From Ruminococcaceae bacterium UBA3215 (GTDB taxonomy: Bacteria; Bacillota; Clostridia; Oscillospirales; Ruminococcaceae): a DNA stretch of 64,000 nt. Shown in pieces: positions 49,897-59,442 of this stretch. The notes under the pieces were generated by a model that was given only the letters and a program-made list of their open reading frames with translations, was not told where the DNA came from and did no database searches. The stretch lies in contig DEWH01000020.1 of NCBI GenBank assembly GCA_002363155.1, positions 1 to 64,000 on the forward strand, written 5' to 3'. The position numbers were made by a program, and so were the translations under genes. Numbering within the stretch: position 1 is the first letter of the stretch; every line of letters starts with the position of its first letter.

Positions 49897-50646
49897 TTAT
49901 TTCACTCCTCTGTAATATAGTCCTCTTGTAACGTTTTCTTCATCTGTCGGAATGTCCTGCGCATACAGCTTCACGATCGGTTCTATTTCAGTCTCCGTCG
50001 TGAACCGCAGAACCGCGAAATCCGCCTTGAACTCACTTAACCGCCCGTTCAGCATAAGTATGTCACTGTTGAGTATCTCGACTGTGTTGTCCGAGCAGAT
50101 CACCCGCAGCTTTTTCCCTTTGCGGTCTGTGACCGACTCGCCGCAGTTCGGCTTTCCGCACGGCTTTCCGTCCCGTATCGGACACCGCCTGTTCAGCATA
50201 AGCGGCAGTCTTCCGTATGCTATAAATCCCGCAGGTACAGGCTTTTCAATGCGGTTTATACGTTTTACCGTAAGCTCCGGGGAAAGAATGATATCTTTAA
50301 GTCCGCAGTCCGCAAGAAATCCCGCAGTAACGCTGTTCGTGCAGTTGAGCCTGTTCCCGCCGCACACCTCAAATCCGTTCCTTTGCAGAAGCTCTATATG
50401 CCCGACAGTATGCGCAAGCGCCCTCGTAAAGCCTGCTTCACGAAGCTCCGAAAGCTCCTGTTCGGTCCGCTCCTCGCAGTCACCGAGAAACTCCGGCGGC
50501 AGCAGTATCACCCGGTCTGCGTACTCGTCCAGCGGTTCACCGGCAAGTCTCATCGGTACATATACAGCCGAGATATCCTCGCAGCCGAGCGCCTGTCCGA
50601 GCTGCTCCGCCGTATATACCCAAGCCCTCAGTTCTATGCCGCTCAC
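49897..50646 (-). CDS. U32-peptidase-like protein, half length
   Basis: 249 residues. Sequence features match the second half of U32 peptidases: NRLNCTNSVTAGFLADCGLKDIILSPEL-type order (conserved NC.NS and LSPEL), YGRLPLMLNRRCPI, and Cys residues at CGKPNC and ICSDN that may hold an FeS or metal site. Full U32 proteins usually carry an N-terminal half of the barrel, often plus a further domain; here the gene starts at an ATG overlapping recN (ATGA) with no preceding half. Either a compact family member or a truncated one. Activity uncertain; some U32 proteins act in RNA hydroxylation rather than proteolysis. Confidence 0.7.
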   Translation of the reverse strand: MSGIELRAWVYTAEQLGQALGCEDISAVYVPMRLAGEPLDEYADRVILLPPEFLGDCEERTEQELSELREAGFTRALAHTVGHIELLQRNGFEVCGGNRLNCTNSVTAGFLADCGLKDIILSPELTVKRINRIEKPVPAGFIAYGRLPLMLNRRCPIRDGKPCGKPNCGESVTDRKGKKLRVICSDNTVEILNSDILMLNGRLSEFKADFAVLRFTTETEIEPIVKLYAQDIPTDEENVTRGLYYRGVK

Positions 50647-52313
50647 TCCTCTTCCGATCCGTTTCGCCGCTGTATCAGCTCCTCGGCGTTCTTCAGCGTT
50701 ATCTCGCTGCTTCCGCCGGAGATGAGTCTTGCGACTTCCACAACTTTTTCATCATAGCCAAGACTATGAACAGTCGTGTATGTCCGGTTTTCATCGGTGT
50801 TCTTCTGTATAAGCAGGTGGTTGTCCGAAAGTGCGGCTATCTGCGCAAGGTGCGTTACACAAAGCACCTGACGCTTCTGCGCTATCTCGGAAAGCTTCGT
50901 TCCCACTTTACGCGCCGCCCTTCCGCTGATACCGGTGTCGATCTCGTCAAATATCATCGTGGGCGTATCGTCGTTGTCTGCCGAAACGCTCTTTATCGCA
51001 AGCATTATCCTTGACAGCTCACCGCCAGATGCAGCTTTCGCTATCGGCTTCAGATCCTCGCCCTTGTTGACCGAGATCATCAGCTCCACATTGTCCATTC
51101 CGTTCACAGTGATCTTACCCGGCGTTATATCGAACCGCAGCCGCACGTCCGGCATATCCAGAAACCGCAGCTGCTCCGTGATCTCGTCGGTAAGCTTTGC
51201 TGCCGCCGTTTTCCGCTTTTCGGATATCTCCTCCGCCGCGGCTTTCAGCTCCTCTGCGGCACGGTGCCGCTCCTCATTCAGCGCGGCAAGCGTATTGTCG
51301 CACTCCGAAAGCTCGTCAAGCTCCTTCTTCCACTCTTCGCAGAGGTCAAGTATCTCGTCAGTTTCGAGGGAATACTTCCGTTTGAGCCACAGGATCCCGC
51401 TCATCTTCTCTTCGAGGACCTGCAGGCTCCCGCTTTCGTCATCGTCCGGCAAAAGCGCGCTTATGTCGGCGCTTATATCACGAAGTTCCACTGTCAGCGC
51501 CGAAAGCCGCTCCGACAGCGACACACATTCCGGTACATACTTCGATATCCCGTTCAGCAGCTTTGAAGCCGCTTCCGTAAGATCGGCAGCTCCGCGCTCA
51601 CTGTCATCACCGCCGGTCTGACCGGCAGCACCGGTCAATGCGGCAGCTATATCTTCGAGGTTGCGCGCACGGTTCAGCTTCTCCGAGATCACCGCCTCGT
51701 CGCCCTTTTTAAGTCCCAGCTTCTCGACTGCGTCTATATCCGCCGTGAGCTTCTCTATCCGCTCGTCCTTGCGTTCATTGTCCGCTTCGAGCTGTTTTAT
51801 CCGCCTGCTGAGAGCCGAAAAACCGCGGAACTTCTCCGCATACTCCGCAAGCTTTCCCGAAAGCCCGGCATACCCATCTATCAGCGCTCGCTGATTGGCA
51901 GTATCGGTGAGAATACGGCTGTCCTGCTGACCGTGAATGTCGATCAGACCGGAGGTTATATCTTTCAGAAGTGCCGCTGTTGCAGGCATTCCGTTTATCC
52001 GCACCTGTCCTTTGCCGTCAGCAGAGATATCACGCTTTATCAGCAGTTCTCCGTCAGCAGGATAGCCGTTTTCCGCCAGCTTCGCGGCAACGCCTTCCGG
52101 AACGCTGTCAAACAGCGCCGTGACGCTTGCACGGCTCTCTCCGGTACGGATAAGGTCTTTGTGCGCCCGTCCGCCGAGAACGGCGTTTATCGCGCCGATA
52201 AGGATACTCTTACCGGCTCCCGTCTCACCGGAAAAGACGTTGAACTTCCCGGTGAAGCCTATGTCAGCTTTCTCTATGACCGCAAGATTTTCAATATACA
52301 GTTCCTTTAACAT
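50643..52313 (-). CDS. recN: DNA repair protein RecN
   Basis: 556 residues, SMC-like. Walker A GETGAGKS near residue 30, HGQQDSR, two long coiled-coil stretches (about 170-220 and 300-370), signature ASGGELSRIMLAIK, Walker B MIFDEIDTGISG and a D-loop/His switch CVTHLAQIAA. It acts early at double-strand breaks. Follows argR by 13 bases, the usual Firmicutes order argR-recN. Confidence 0.96.
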   Translation of the reverse strand: MLKELYIENLAVIEKADIGFTGKFNVFSGETGAGKSILIGAINAVLGGRAHKDLIRTGESRASVTALFDSVPEGVAAKLAENGYPADGELLIKRDISADGKGQVRINGMPATAALLKDITSGLIDIHGQQDSRILTDTANQRALIDGYAGLSGKLAEYAEKFRGFSALSRRIKQLEADNERKDERIEKLTADIDAVEKLGLKKGDEAVISEKLNRARNLEDIAAALTGAAGQTGGDDSERGAADLTEAASKLLNGISKYVPECVSLSERLSALTVELRDISADISALLPDDDESGSLQVLEEKMSGILWLKRKYSLETDEILDLCEEWKKELDELSECDNTLAALNEERHRAAEELKAAAEEISEKRKTAAAKLTDEITEQLRFLDMPDVRLRFDITPGKITVNGMDNVELMISVNKGEDLKPIAKAASGGELSRIMLAIKSVSADNDDTPTMIFDEIDTGISGRAARKVGTKLSEIAQKRQVLCVTHLAQIAALSDNHLLIQKNTDENRTYTTVHSLGYDEKVVEVARLISGGSSEITLKNAEELIQRRNGSEEE

Positions 52314-52326
52314 TCCTTACCTCGGA

Positions 52327-52764
52327 TCATACCATTCCTTTAAGCATCGCGGCAAGCTTCTTAGCGTCGTTCTCCGTTCTTGCAAGAATAAAGATCGTGT
52401 CATCGCCGGATATAGTTCCCACCACATTCTCGATATTCATGTTGTCGAAGGTCGTGCATGCCGCATTTGCAAGACCCGAATGGCATTTCACGCAGACGAT
52501 GTTGCCGGCGCTTTCTATCCGGGTCACGGACTGGCTGAATATATTCTCAAAATGCCGCTTGTTCGCCGTTCTGGCGCGCATATAACAGCTCACTCCCGTA
52601 TCGGAGAGCGCCTTTTCAAGCACAAGCTCGTTTATGTCACGGGACACGGTAGCCTGCGTGACTTTATACCCGCGTTCAAGAAGCTTCTGCCGCAGCATTT
52701 CCTGGTTCTCTATCTCAAATTCGGAGATTATCGCAAGTATCTCCGCCTGTCTTTGTCTCTTCAT
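52327..52764 (-). CDS. argR: Arginine repressor
   Basis: 145 residues. N-terminal winged helix with RQAEILAIISEFEI and KVTQATVSRDINEL; C-terminal arginine-binding domain with GTISGDDTIFILART. It controls arginine synthesis and breakdown genes as a hexamer. AAAAGGAAAAGGG precedes the ATG, 12 bases after nadK. Confidence 0.96.
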   Translation of the reverse strand: MKRQRQAEILAIISEFEIENQEMLRQKLLERGYKVTQATVSRDINELVLEKALSDTGVSCYMRARTANKRHFENIFSQSVTRIESAGNIVCVKCHSGLANAACTTFDNMNIENVVGTISGDDTIFILARTENDAKKLAAMLKGMV

Positions 52765-52776
52765 TCCCTTTTCCTT

Positions 52777-53619
52777 TTATTTGAGCGGGGTCATAAGCTT
52801 TTCGCTGACTGTGCTGTAAAAGCTCCTCTCGCCTATCTCCGCTATGCGAAGCGCTACCGGCGACTTTCTTATCACAAGCTCCGCGTCAGCCGGGAACTCT
52901 GTTCCGTTCGCCCCGTCAACGCTCATATTCACCCTGCTGCCCTCATACGGCGCATAGCTTACTGTGACCACGTCTGTCCCGCTGAATATCATCGGGCGGT
53001 TGAGAAGCGTATGCGCACACAGATGTGTCAGCTGTATGCACTCGACAGTAGGCTCGATAATGGGTCCTCCCGCCGAAAGAGCATAGGCTGTGGAGCCGGT
53101 AGGAGTGCTGAATATAAGCCCGTCCGCTCTCACTTTCGTCACCGTTATGCCGTTTATCCGTACCGTGAACTCCGGAAGCTTTGAATTCACGTCCTTGAAC
53201 AGCACTATATCGTTGAGCGCGGTTATCTCTTCTCCCGAAAGGTCAGCCGAGAGCATCATCCGGGTGCTGAATGAACAGCTTCCGTCTGTAAGCGCGGAAA
53301 GCTTGTCGAGACAGTCTGAGTCAACTGCTGTCATAAAGCCGAGACGCCCTGTGTTTATGCCGATCAGAGGCTTTCCGGCAAATGCGGCTTTCTTGCCCCA
53401 TTTCAGCATCATTCCGTCACCGCCGACGGTAAGCAGCATGTCACATTCGCCGATTATATCATCGCTTTCGCTGTACTCCGCACGCTCGTCGCGGTACAGC
53501 TCATAAACGCTCCTGTCAAAGACCGGAGTTATGCCATACTTCCGCAGTGCCGCAGTAACGGACGGAAGCGCAGCCATGCTCTTTTCCTTTTCTGCGCAGG
53601 GACACACAAAGATCTTCAT
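52777..53619 (-). CDS. nadK: NAD kinase
   Basis: 280 residues. Motif GGDGMML near residue 67, INTGRLGFMT, NDIVL and SPTGSTAYALSAGGPI are the NAD kinase signatures. It phosphorylates NAD to NADP. GAGGAGAAC precedes the ATG, 17 bases after tlyA. Confidence 0.96.
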   Translation of the reverse strand: MKIFVCPCAEKEKSMAALPSVTAALRKYGITPVFDRSVYELYRDERAEYSESDDIIGECDMLLTVGGDGMMLKWGKKAAFAGKPLIGINTGRLGFMTAVDSDCLDKLSALTDGSCSFSTRMMLSADLSGEEITALNDIVLFKDVNSKLPEFTVRINGITVTKVRADGLIFSTPTGSTAYALSAGGPIIEPTVECIQLTHLCAHTLLNRPMIFSGTDVVTVSYAPYEGSRVNMSVDGANGTEFPADAELVIRKSPVALRIAEIGERSFYSTVSEKLMTPLK

Positions 53620-53636
53620 TTTCAGCTGTTCTCTCC

Positions 53637-54371
53637 TTACGGTATGATGCAGTGCATCAGAAATTCCCTGTTCCCGTCGCCGCCCGTGATCTTTGACGGG
53701 ACGGTGCGGATATCGGCAAATCCGAGCTGCTCCGCAAATGCGCAGACCTCATCGACTGCCTTCTTCCGGAGTTTCGGGTCTTTTACCACCCCGCTCTTGC
53801 CGAGCTTCGCTTTTCCAAGCTCGAACTGCGGCTTTATAAGCAGCGCACATACTGCGTTCTTAGCGGCAAATCCCGGTATAGCCGGCATTATCTGTTTCAG
53901 CGATATGAAAGATACGTCCGCGGTTATAAATCCGGCTTTCTCCGGTATCAGCACCTCGTCCGCCGCCCGGATATCAAGGTTTTCCAGCGATATCACACGG
54001 CTGTCGGAACGCAGCTTTTCAGCGAGCTGGGAGGTTCCCACGTCCACCGCATATACCCTTTCCGCGCCGTTCTGCAGCATACAGTCGGTAAAACCTCCGG
54101 TAGATGCGCCGATATCAAGGCAAATACAGCCGCGCGGACTAATGCCGAATTCTTCTATCGCCGTTTCAAGCTTGAGTCCCCCGCGTCCGACATATTTCGT
54201 CAGCGCGGATCCCTCCGAAACAGCTATCACGGCAGTCTCGTCAAACTGCTCCGACGGCTTCGTGACCTGCTTTCCGTTTACTGTCACACTTCCCTCTTTT
54301 ATGAGGGCTGATGCCGCAGTCCTGCTTTTCGCAAGCCCCTTCTCGGTGATCAATATGTCAAGTCTCTTCAT
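53637..54371 (-). CDS. tlyA: TlyA-family rRNA 2'-O-methyltransferase
   Basis: 244 residues. An S4 RNA-binding domain (about 3-60, LDILITEKGLAKSRTAASALI) is followed by an FtsJ-like methyltransferase with LDIGASTGGFTDC and DVSFISLK. Homologues methylate ribosomal RNA; the haemolysin name in databases is historical. Its ATG overlaps dxs by four bases. Confidence 0.94.
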   Translation of the reverse strand: MKRLDILITEKGLAKSRTAASALIKEGSVTVNGKQVTKPSEQFDETAVIAVSEGSALTKYVGRGGLKLETAIEEFGISPRGCICLDIGASTGGFTDCMLQNGAERVYAVDVGTSQLAEKLRSDSRVISLENLDIRAADEVLIPEKAGFITADVSFISLKQIMPAIPGFAAKNAVCALLIKPQFELGKAKLGKSGVVKDPKLRKKAVDEVCAFAEQLGFADIRTVPSKITGGDGNREFLMHCIIP

Positions 54372-56167
54372 TTTCTGTTTTCTTCGTTTACCGCACGGAC
54401 AATCGACTCACGGTCAAGCCCTGCCCGGTAAAGCTGTGTCTCCACATCGGCTGCTGCCGGAGGAAAATCAAGTGCGGTGATGCGATATTTCCCGGAAAAT
54501 CCCCGCTCATATATCGCGTAAAGGAACTTTTCACCTATACCGCCGTTCTTCATTCCTTCCTCAAAGAACAGCACCCGCTTATACTGCGCCGCTGTTTCCG
54601 CAGCTTCTTCCGGGATCGGGAATATCTTCAGCAGCGTCAGCGTATCAGCCCCGTCTATACCCGAAACGTTCTGCGCAAGCCTGCCGTATGTGACCACGAG
54701 CGTGTCTGATGTTTTTCCGGAGTAGTAGATATCTCTGTATTCGCCGGGTCCACCGGACGGACAGGCACCCCTCGGATAACGCACCGCGGCTATTCCCTCG
54801 GACTCGTTCACAGCCTTTTCAATGCACATCGACAGCGTGGCTTCATCGAACGGAGACCATATCTCGGTACCCGGTACGCCGGTCAGCATCGGTACATCAT
54901 ATATACCCTGGTGCGTTTCGCCGTCCTCGCCGACAAGTCCCGCCCTGTCTATGAACAGCACTATGTGCTTCTTCTCTATCGCGGCATCGTGCAGGAGCTG
55001 ATCGCAGCAGCGCTGGAGGAATGTGGAATATACCGCGAATACCGGAAGCATTCCCTGCGACGCAAGTCCGCATGAGAATGTAAGCGCATGCTGTTCCGCG
55101 ATGCCTACATCAAAAAAGCGCTCCGGGAAATGCTGTGCCATGTGCTCCATGCCGGTCGCGTACTTCATCGCGGCAGTTACCGCGCAGATACGCTCATCAT
55201 TCTCCGCAAGCCCCGCAAGCTTCCTGCCGGCTATCTCGGAAAAGCTCCGGCTGCCCGCACTGCGGCTGTAACGGCGCGGGATACCGTGGTATTCGCCGGA
55301 GTTGAGCTCCGCCGGCTTATATCCCTTCCCCTTTTTCGTCTTTACATGAACTATGCACGGCTCACCGGTGATCTTCGCTATCTCAAGCATCTCGATAAGC
55401 TTTCCAATATCGTGGCCGTTCACCGGTCCATAATATTTGAGTCCAAGACTCTCAAAGATGTTGCTCTGGTATATTGCAAACTTCACAAGATCCTTCGTTC
55501 CGCTCAGAGACTTTGAGATCTCCTTGCCGACGGAGGAATGGGACAGGAACTCCTTCACTGCCTCTTTCTTGTCGTAATATGAACGCGTCGAGCGCATACG
55601 GGTGAGATAATCCGCAACCGTACCCTTGCTGCGCGATATAGACATTTCATTGTCATTCAGCACGATTATGAGGTTTCCCATATCATGCCCGATATTGTTG
55701 AGACCTTCGTAAGCTTCCCCGCCTGTAAGCGCGCCGTCCCCTATGACAGCCACAACATTCCCCGGCTTGCCTTCAAGCTTCATCGCCTTTGCAATACCGA
55801 GCGCCGCCGAGACGGAAATGCTGCTGTGACCGCCGATAAAGGCGTCATGCTCACTCTCCGTACTGCGCGGGAATCCGGAGATACCGCCTGCGGAACGCAA
55901 AGTCCCGAAACTCCCGTATCTTCCGGTGATGATCTTGTGGGTGTATGACTGATGCCCGACATCAAACACTATCTTGTCGTCGGGTGTCGAAAAAACGCTG
56001 TGGAGAGCTACCGTAAGCTCCACCGTTCCGAGGTTTGAGGCAAGATGCCCGCCGGTCCCGGAGACCTTCTCTATAAGGAAAGCCCTTATCTCATCGCAGA
56101 GCTGCTTTTTCCCGGCGAGATCCAGGCTTTTGATATATTCGGGGGAAATGTTGTCCGATAAAAGCAT
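54368..56167 (-). CDS. dxs: 1-deoxy-D-xylulose-5-phosphate synthase
   Basis: 599 residues. TPP-binding GDGALTGGEAYEGLNN (about 145-160), HIS motif VFDVGHQSYTHKI, catalytic Glu in GIAEQHALT, and DRAGLVGEDGETHQG. First step of the MEP isoprenoid route from pyruvate and glyceraldehyde 3-phosphate. Its product feeds the prenyl synthase encoded just upstream in the same run. AAAGGACGCGCAGG precedes the ATG. Confidence 0.96.
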   Translation of the reverse strand: MLLSDNISPEYIKSLDLAGKKQLCDEIRAFLIEKVSGTGGHLASNLGTVELTVALHSVFSTPDDKIVFDVGHQSYTHKIITGRYGSFGTLRSAGGISGFPRSTESEHDAFIGGHSSISVSAALGIAKAMKLEGKPGNVVAVIGDGALTGGEAYEGLNNIGHDMGNLIIVLNDNEMSISRSKGTVADYLTRMRSTRSYYDKKEAVKEFLSHSSVGKEISKSLSGTKDLVKFAIYQSNIFESLGLKYYGPVNGHDIGKLIEMLEIAKITGEPCIVHVKTKKGKGYKPAELNSGEYHGIPRRYSRSAGSRSFSEIAGRKLAGLAENDERICAVTAAMKYATGMEHMAQHFPERFFDVGIAEQHALTFSCGLASQGMLPVFAVYSTFLQRCCDQLLHDAAIEKKHIVLFIDRAGLVGEDGETHQGIYDVPMLTGVPGTEIWSPFDEATLSMCIEKAVNESEGIAAVRYPRGACPSGGPGEYRDIYYSGKTSDTLVVTYGRLAQNVSGIDGADTLTLLKIFPIPEEAAETAAQYKRVLFFEEGMKNGGIGEKFLYAIYERGFSGKYRITALDFPPAAADVETQLYRAGLDRESIVRAVNEENRK

Positions 56168-56200
56168 TCCTGCGCGTCCTTTCGTTTATTCTTGATGTCA

Positions 56201-56692
56201 TCACATCGGGAATACGAATCCGATCAGTATTCCGAGCAATGCCCCGCAGAGCACCTGTATAGGCGTGTGTCCGAGAAACTCCTTGAGATCCTTGAGTTCG
56301 TCGCCCTCGTGGCTCTCGGATTCGATATCGACTTCTTCGTCAAGCTTCTCTACTATCTCGTCGTCAAGCTTATCCACGATCTTGCGCAGCCGGTTTATCT
56401 CCCGCGCATGCTGACCCGCTTCACGGCGTACACCGCAGGCATCGTACATTACAATGAACGCGAACGACATCGCCAGAGCCGCTTCAACAGAGTTGACACC
56501 GCGCACACGGCATGTCATCATCGCCATCGAGCAGACGAACGCCGAGTGAGAGGACGGCATTCCGCCCGCTCCCCATATCCGCTCCAGCCTGAACGTCCTG
56601 TATTTGACCGCATATATGATCGTTTTGAGCACCTGTGCCGTGAGCCAGCTCGCCGCAGCCGCAAACAGCACCACATTTATATATTCAGACAT
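56201..56692 (-). CDS. Divergent PAP2-family membrane protein (YuiD-like)
   Basis: 163 residues from ATG 56692, two bases after the ispA stop region and behind GGAAGG. Motif GAGGMPSSHSAFV near residue 45 and the later GVRREAGQHA are the signature of the divergent PAP2 group, membrane proteins related to lipid phosphatases. Four membrane segments. Placed between prenyl synthase and dxs, it may act on a prenyl or lipid phosphate, which is inferred from context. Confidence 0.9.
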   Translation of the reverse strand: MSEYINVVLFAAAASWLTAQVLKTIIYAVKYRTFRLERIWGAGGMPSSHSAFVCSMAMMTCRVRGVNSVEAALAMSFAFIVMYDACGVRREAGQHAREINRLRKIVDKLDDEIVEKLDEEVDIESESHEGDELKDLKEFLGHTPIQVLCGALLGILIGFVFPM

Positions 56693-56693
56693 C

Positions 56694-57569
56694 TTATTTT
56701 TTCCTTCCGAGAAGCATTCTTGTGAGCTGTTCCGCAAACTCGCTGTTATCAAAGGCTTTCAGCGCTGAAAGCGCCTTTTCCGTGTATTCTTTTGCAGCTT
56801 TTTCCGCTTTTTCAAGTCCGTATGTGCGTACGTAGGTGTGTTTATCGTTTTCGGCATCGTTGCCGGTTCGCTTTCCGAGTTCTTCCGTCGAGCCGGTCAC
56901 ATCAAGGATATCGTCCGTGATCTGGAATGCTATCCCAAGATTTTCGGCATATTCCGATGCGTACTTCACATACCGCTCTTCCTCCGGGCTCTCCGCGCAG
57001 TACACTCCGCAGAGACACGCCGCCTTTATAAGCGCAGATGTCTTCATGGAATACATCGAGAGCAGCAGTTCGCCGGAAAGCTCTTCCCCTGCCATTGCTG
57101 TATCTATCTGCTGACCGCCTATCATGCCCGCTGTACCGCAGAGATTTGCAAGCGTCCGTATGCACTTGACTGCCGCGGAAGAAGATATGGTGCTGCTCGA
57201 CGCTATCCGTTCAAACGGCAGTATGGCAAGCGCATCGCCGGCAAGCAGCGCTGTCGTTTCCCCGTATGCCTTGTGGCAGCTCGGCTTTCCGCGCCGCAGA
57301 TCGTCGTTGTCCATGCACGGGAGATCGTCGTGGATCAGCGAGTATGTGTGCATATACTCTATTGCGCACGCGGTATCGAGAGCCTTGTCAGCATCTCCGC
57401 CGCACATCTCGCAGAAAACCTGCGTAAGAACGGGACGTATGCGCTTTCCGCCGGCTGAGAGACTGTACTTAGCCGCCTTTATCACATCGCCCTGCGGGAG
57501 CGTTTCAGCCGGAAATATCTCATACAGCCTGTCCTCGGCGTTCTTTATGTACTTTTCAAGCTTTTCCAT
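56694..57569 (-). CDS. ispA: Polyprenyl (farnesyl/geranylgeranyl) diphosphate synthase
   Basis: 291 residues. First Asp-rich motif DDLPCMDNDDLRRG near residue 80 has the DDxxxxD spacing of short-chain synthases; second motif TDDILD near 217. GGKRIRP is near the start. It condenses isopentenyl diphosphate into C15 products. ATG directly follows the xseB TGA. Confidence 0.95.
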   Translation of the reverse strand: MEKLEKYIKNAEDRLYEIFPAETLPQGDVIKAAKYSLSAGGKRIRPVLTQVFCEMCGGDADKALDTACAIEYMHTYSLIHDDLPCMDNDDLRRGKPSCHKAYGETTALLAGDALAILPFERIASSSTISSSAAVKCIRTLANLCGTAGMIGGQQIDTAMAGEELSGELLLSMYSMKTSALIKAACLCGVYCAESPEEERYVKYASEYAENLGIAFQITDDILDVTGSTEELGKRTGNDAENDKHTYVRTYGLEKAEKAAKEYTEKALSALKAFDNSEFAEQLTRMLLGRKK

Positions 57570-57755
57570 TCAGACCGCACCGCCGTTATCTATCTTCTCT
57601 ATCTCAAGTTTCGCGTTTTCTATCTCGCTTTTGCAGACCTCGGTGAGCTTCGCGGCTTCCGAATACAGCGTGACCGCCTTTTCAAGCGGAAGATCGCGGT
57701 TCTCCATTTCCGCCGAGATCTCGTTCAGCCTTTTATATGCTTCTTCAAACTTCAT
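57570..57755 (-). CDS. xseB: Exonuclease VII small subunit
   Basis: 61 residues from ATG 57755, one base after the xseA stop, with AAAGGA at good spacing. FEEAYKRLNEISAEMENRDLPLEKAVTLY is typical of XseB, a helical hairpin that coats the large subunit. The sequence shown here in parts (RLNEI, ENRDLPLE, LYSEA) matches the family throughout. Confidence 0.94.
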   Translation of the reverse strand: MKFEEAYKRLNEISAEMENRDLPLEKAVTLYSEAAKLTEVCKSEIENAKLEIEKIDNGGAV

Positions 57756-57756
57756 T

Positions 57757-58962
57757 TCAACTATCCTTTTCGGTGCTCTCCACAACAGCGTTTACTGCGC
57801 CGTCAGAAAGCTTTATCTTTATCCTGTCGCCCTGACGCACTTCTTCCGCGCTCATCAGAGCCTTCCCGTCACGGTAGGTTATAGAGTACCCGCGCATAAG
57901 CACTGCAAGCGGGTTGAGAGCCTCTATCACAGCCGCGGTATGCGCAAACGAACGTTCTCTCGTATCTATCAGCGCCGTCATTCGCGAATGTATCTTCTCC
58001 GTTACTGTCAGCAGCTTCTGTTCATCGTTTTTGAGCCGCTGTACGGGACTTTTTGCCCTTATCTCCGACCCGGCAAGCTTCACAGCCACGGTCTTGCTGT
58101 CGATGATGCGGTGAAGTGAAATGCCGATACTCCGGCGCTTGGCTTCAAGCGTCTCAACCAGCGCCCTCATATCCGGTACAGCAAGCTCGGCTGCCGCACT
58201 CGGAGTGGGTGCGCGCATATCCGCAACAAAATCCGCGATCGTGAAATCTATCTCGTGACCGACAGCGGAGATCGTAGGTATCGGGCTTGCAAAAACGGCT
58301 CTCGCAACTCTCTCGGCATTGAATGCGGACAAGTCCTCCGCAGAACCGCCTCCCCTGCCGAATATTATCAGATCGGCATCGGTCTTTACCGCCTTTCCGA
58401 ACGCGGAAACTATCGAATCCGGCGCGGTAACGCCCTGCATCATCGCCGGTATCAGCAGGATCTTCACCTGCGGACAGCGTCTCCCGATTATGTTCAGTAT
58501 GTCCTGGAGCGCGGCACCGGATTCCGATGTTATAACGCATATCTTAGCCGGCATTTCCGGCAGCGGACGCTTTCTCGCAAACAGACCCTCGGCTTCAAGC
58601 TTCGCTTTCAGCTTCTCAAACTCGGCCGCCTGCGCTCCGGCTCCCTCTTCCTGTATGTCAGCCGCAATTATCTGGTAATAACCGCCCGCTTCGTAACAGC
58701 TTACATTCCCGCGCACGATAACGGACATTCCGTCCTCCGGCTTCATTTTCAGATACGCCGCGCTGCTGCGGAACATCACACATCTTATCGCCGCACGCTC
58801 GTCTTTCAGCGTGAAATAGATATGCCCGGATTTCGCGTTCGGACTGTAATTCGAGATCTCACCCTTTACGCAGATATCGCCGAATGTCTTTTCCCCGCGT
58901 ATCATCGAAAGTATCTTCGCGCTCAGCTGTCCGACTGTAACAGTCATAGGTTTAATCGGCAT
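57757..58962 (-). CDS. xseA: Exonuclease VII large subunit
   Basis: 401 residues. OB-fold N-terminus (VKGEISNY, SGHIYFTLKD), then the catalytic domain with ITSESGAALQDI, GRGGGSAEDLSAFN and AVGHEIDFTIADF. It degrades single-stranded DNA with XseB. The start at 58962 overlaps nusB by eleven bases; an ATG five codons later is possible. Confidence 0.95.
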   Translation of the reverse strand: MPIKPMTVTVGQLSAKILSMIRGEKTFGDICVKGEISNYSPNAKSGHIYFTLKDERAAIRCVMFRSSAAYLKMKPEDGMSVIVRGNVSCYEAGGYYQIIAADIQEEGAGAQAAEFEKLKAKLEAEGLFARKRPLPEMPAKICVITSESGAALQDILNIIGRRCPQVKILLIPAMMQGVTAPDSIVSAFGKAVKTDADLIIFGRGGGSAEDLSAFNAERVARAVFASPIPTISAVGHEIDFTIADFVADMRAPTPSAAAELAVPDMRALVETLEAKRRSIGISLHRIIDSKTVAVKLAGSEIRAKSPVQRLKNDEQKLLTVTEKIHSRMTALIDTRERSFAHTAAVIEALNPLAVLMRGYSITYRDGKALMSAEEVRQGDRIKIKLSDGAVNAVVESTEKDS

Positions 58963-59374
58963 CTTTGCCCAGCTTTCTTATGTAGTTGCCGAGTATGCCG
59001 TTTATGAACGCGCTGTCCTTCTTCTCCGCGTACTTCTTTGCAAGCTCCACCGCTTCGTTCACCGCTGCCTTTGCGGGTATCTTGTCGCCGCGGTAGTTGA
59101 TCTCGAATATCGCAAGACGGAGAATGGTCTTGTTCACCTTCGAGATACGCGCCACTTCACGGGTCTCGCTGTATTCGCCGATAACCGCGTCAAGCTCCTC
59201 ATACTTCTCCGCAACCGCTTTTGCGGTCTTGATAGTCTCGGAGGTCATCATCATTTCGTACGCTTCCTCACAAGCTCCTGCAAGCTCGTCTATATCCGTG
59301 CCGGAGATCTCGTGCTGGTACAGCAGAAGGAATACGCCTTCTCTTATTTCGTGTTTTGTAAGTCTTTCGCTCAT
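58952..59374 (-). CDS. nusB: Transcription antitermination factor NusB
   Basis: 140 residues from ATG 59374 behind AGGAACTGAA; a longer frame to 59437 runs through an intergenic hairpin. All-helical RNA-binding fold with REGVFLLLYQHE, NKTILRLAIFEINYRGDKIPAKAAVNEAVELAKKY-type order (key pieces LRLAIFEI and AVNEAVELAK) and FINGILG. Acts in rRNA antitermination. Confidence 0.94.
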   Translation of the reverse strand: MSERLTKHEIREGVFLLLYQHEISGTDIDELAGACEEAYEMMMTSETIKTAKAVAEKYEELDAVIGEYSETREVARISKVNKTILRLAIFEINYRGDKIPAKAAVNEAVELAKKYAEKKDSAFINGILGNYIRKLGKDAD

Positions 59375-59413
59375 TTTCAGTTCCTGTCTTTTGCCTTTAT
59401 GAACGCCAAGCAG

Positions 59414-59433
59414 CCCTCCGCTTTCACGGAGGG
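59414..59433 (-). other. Intercistronic hairpin between asp23 and nusB
   Basis: Perfect CCCTCCG/CGGAGGG stem with a 6-base loop, without T-run. It lies just after the asp23 stop and may shield its message or lower readthrough to nusB. Confidence 0.6.
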
Positions 59434-59442
59434 TCACCTGAC

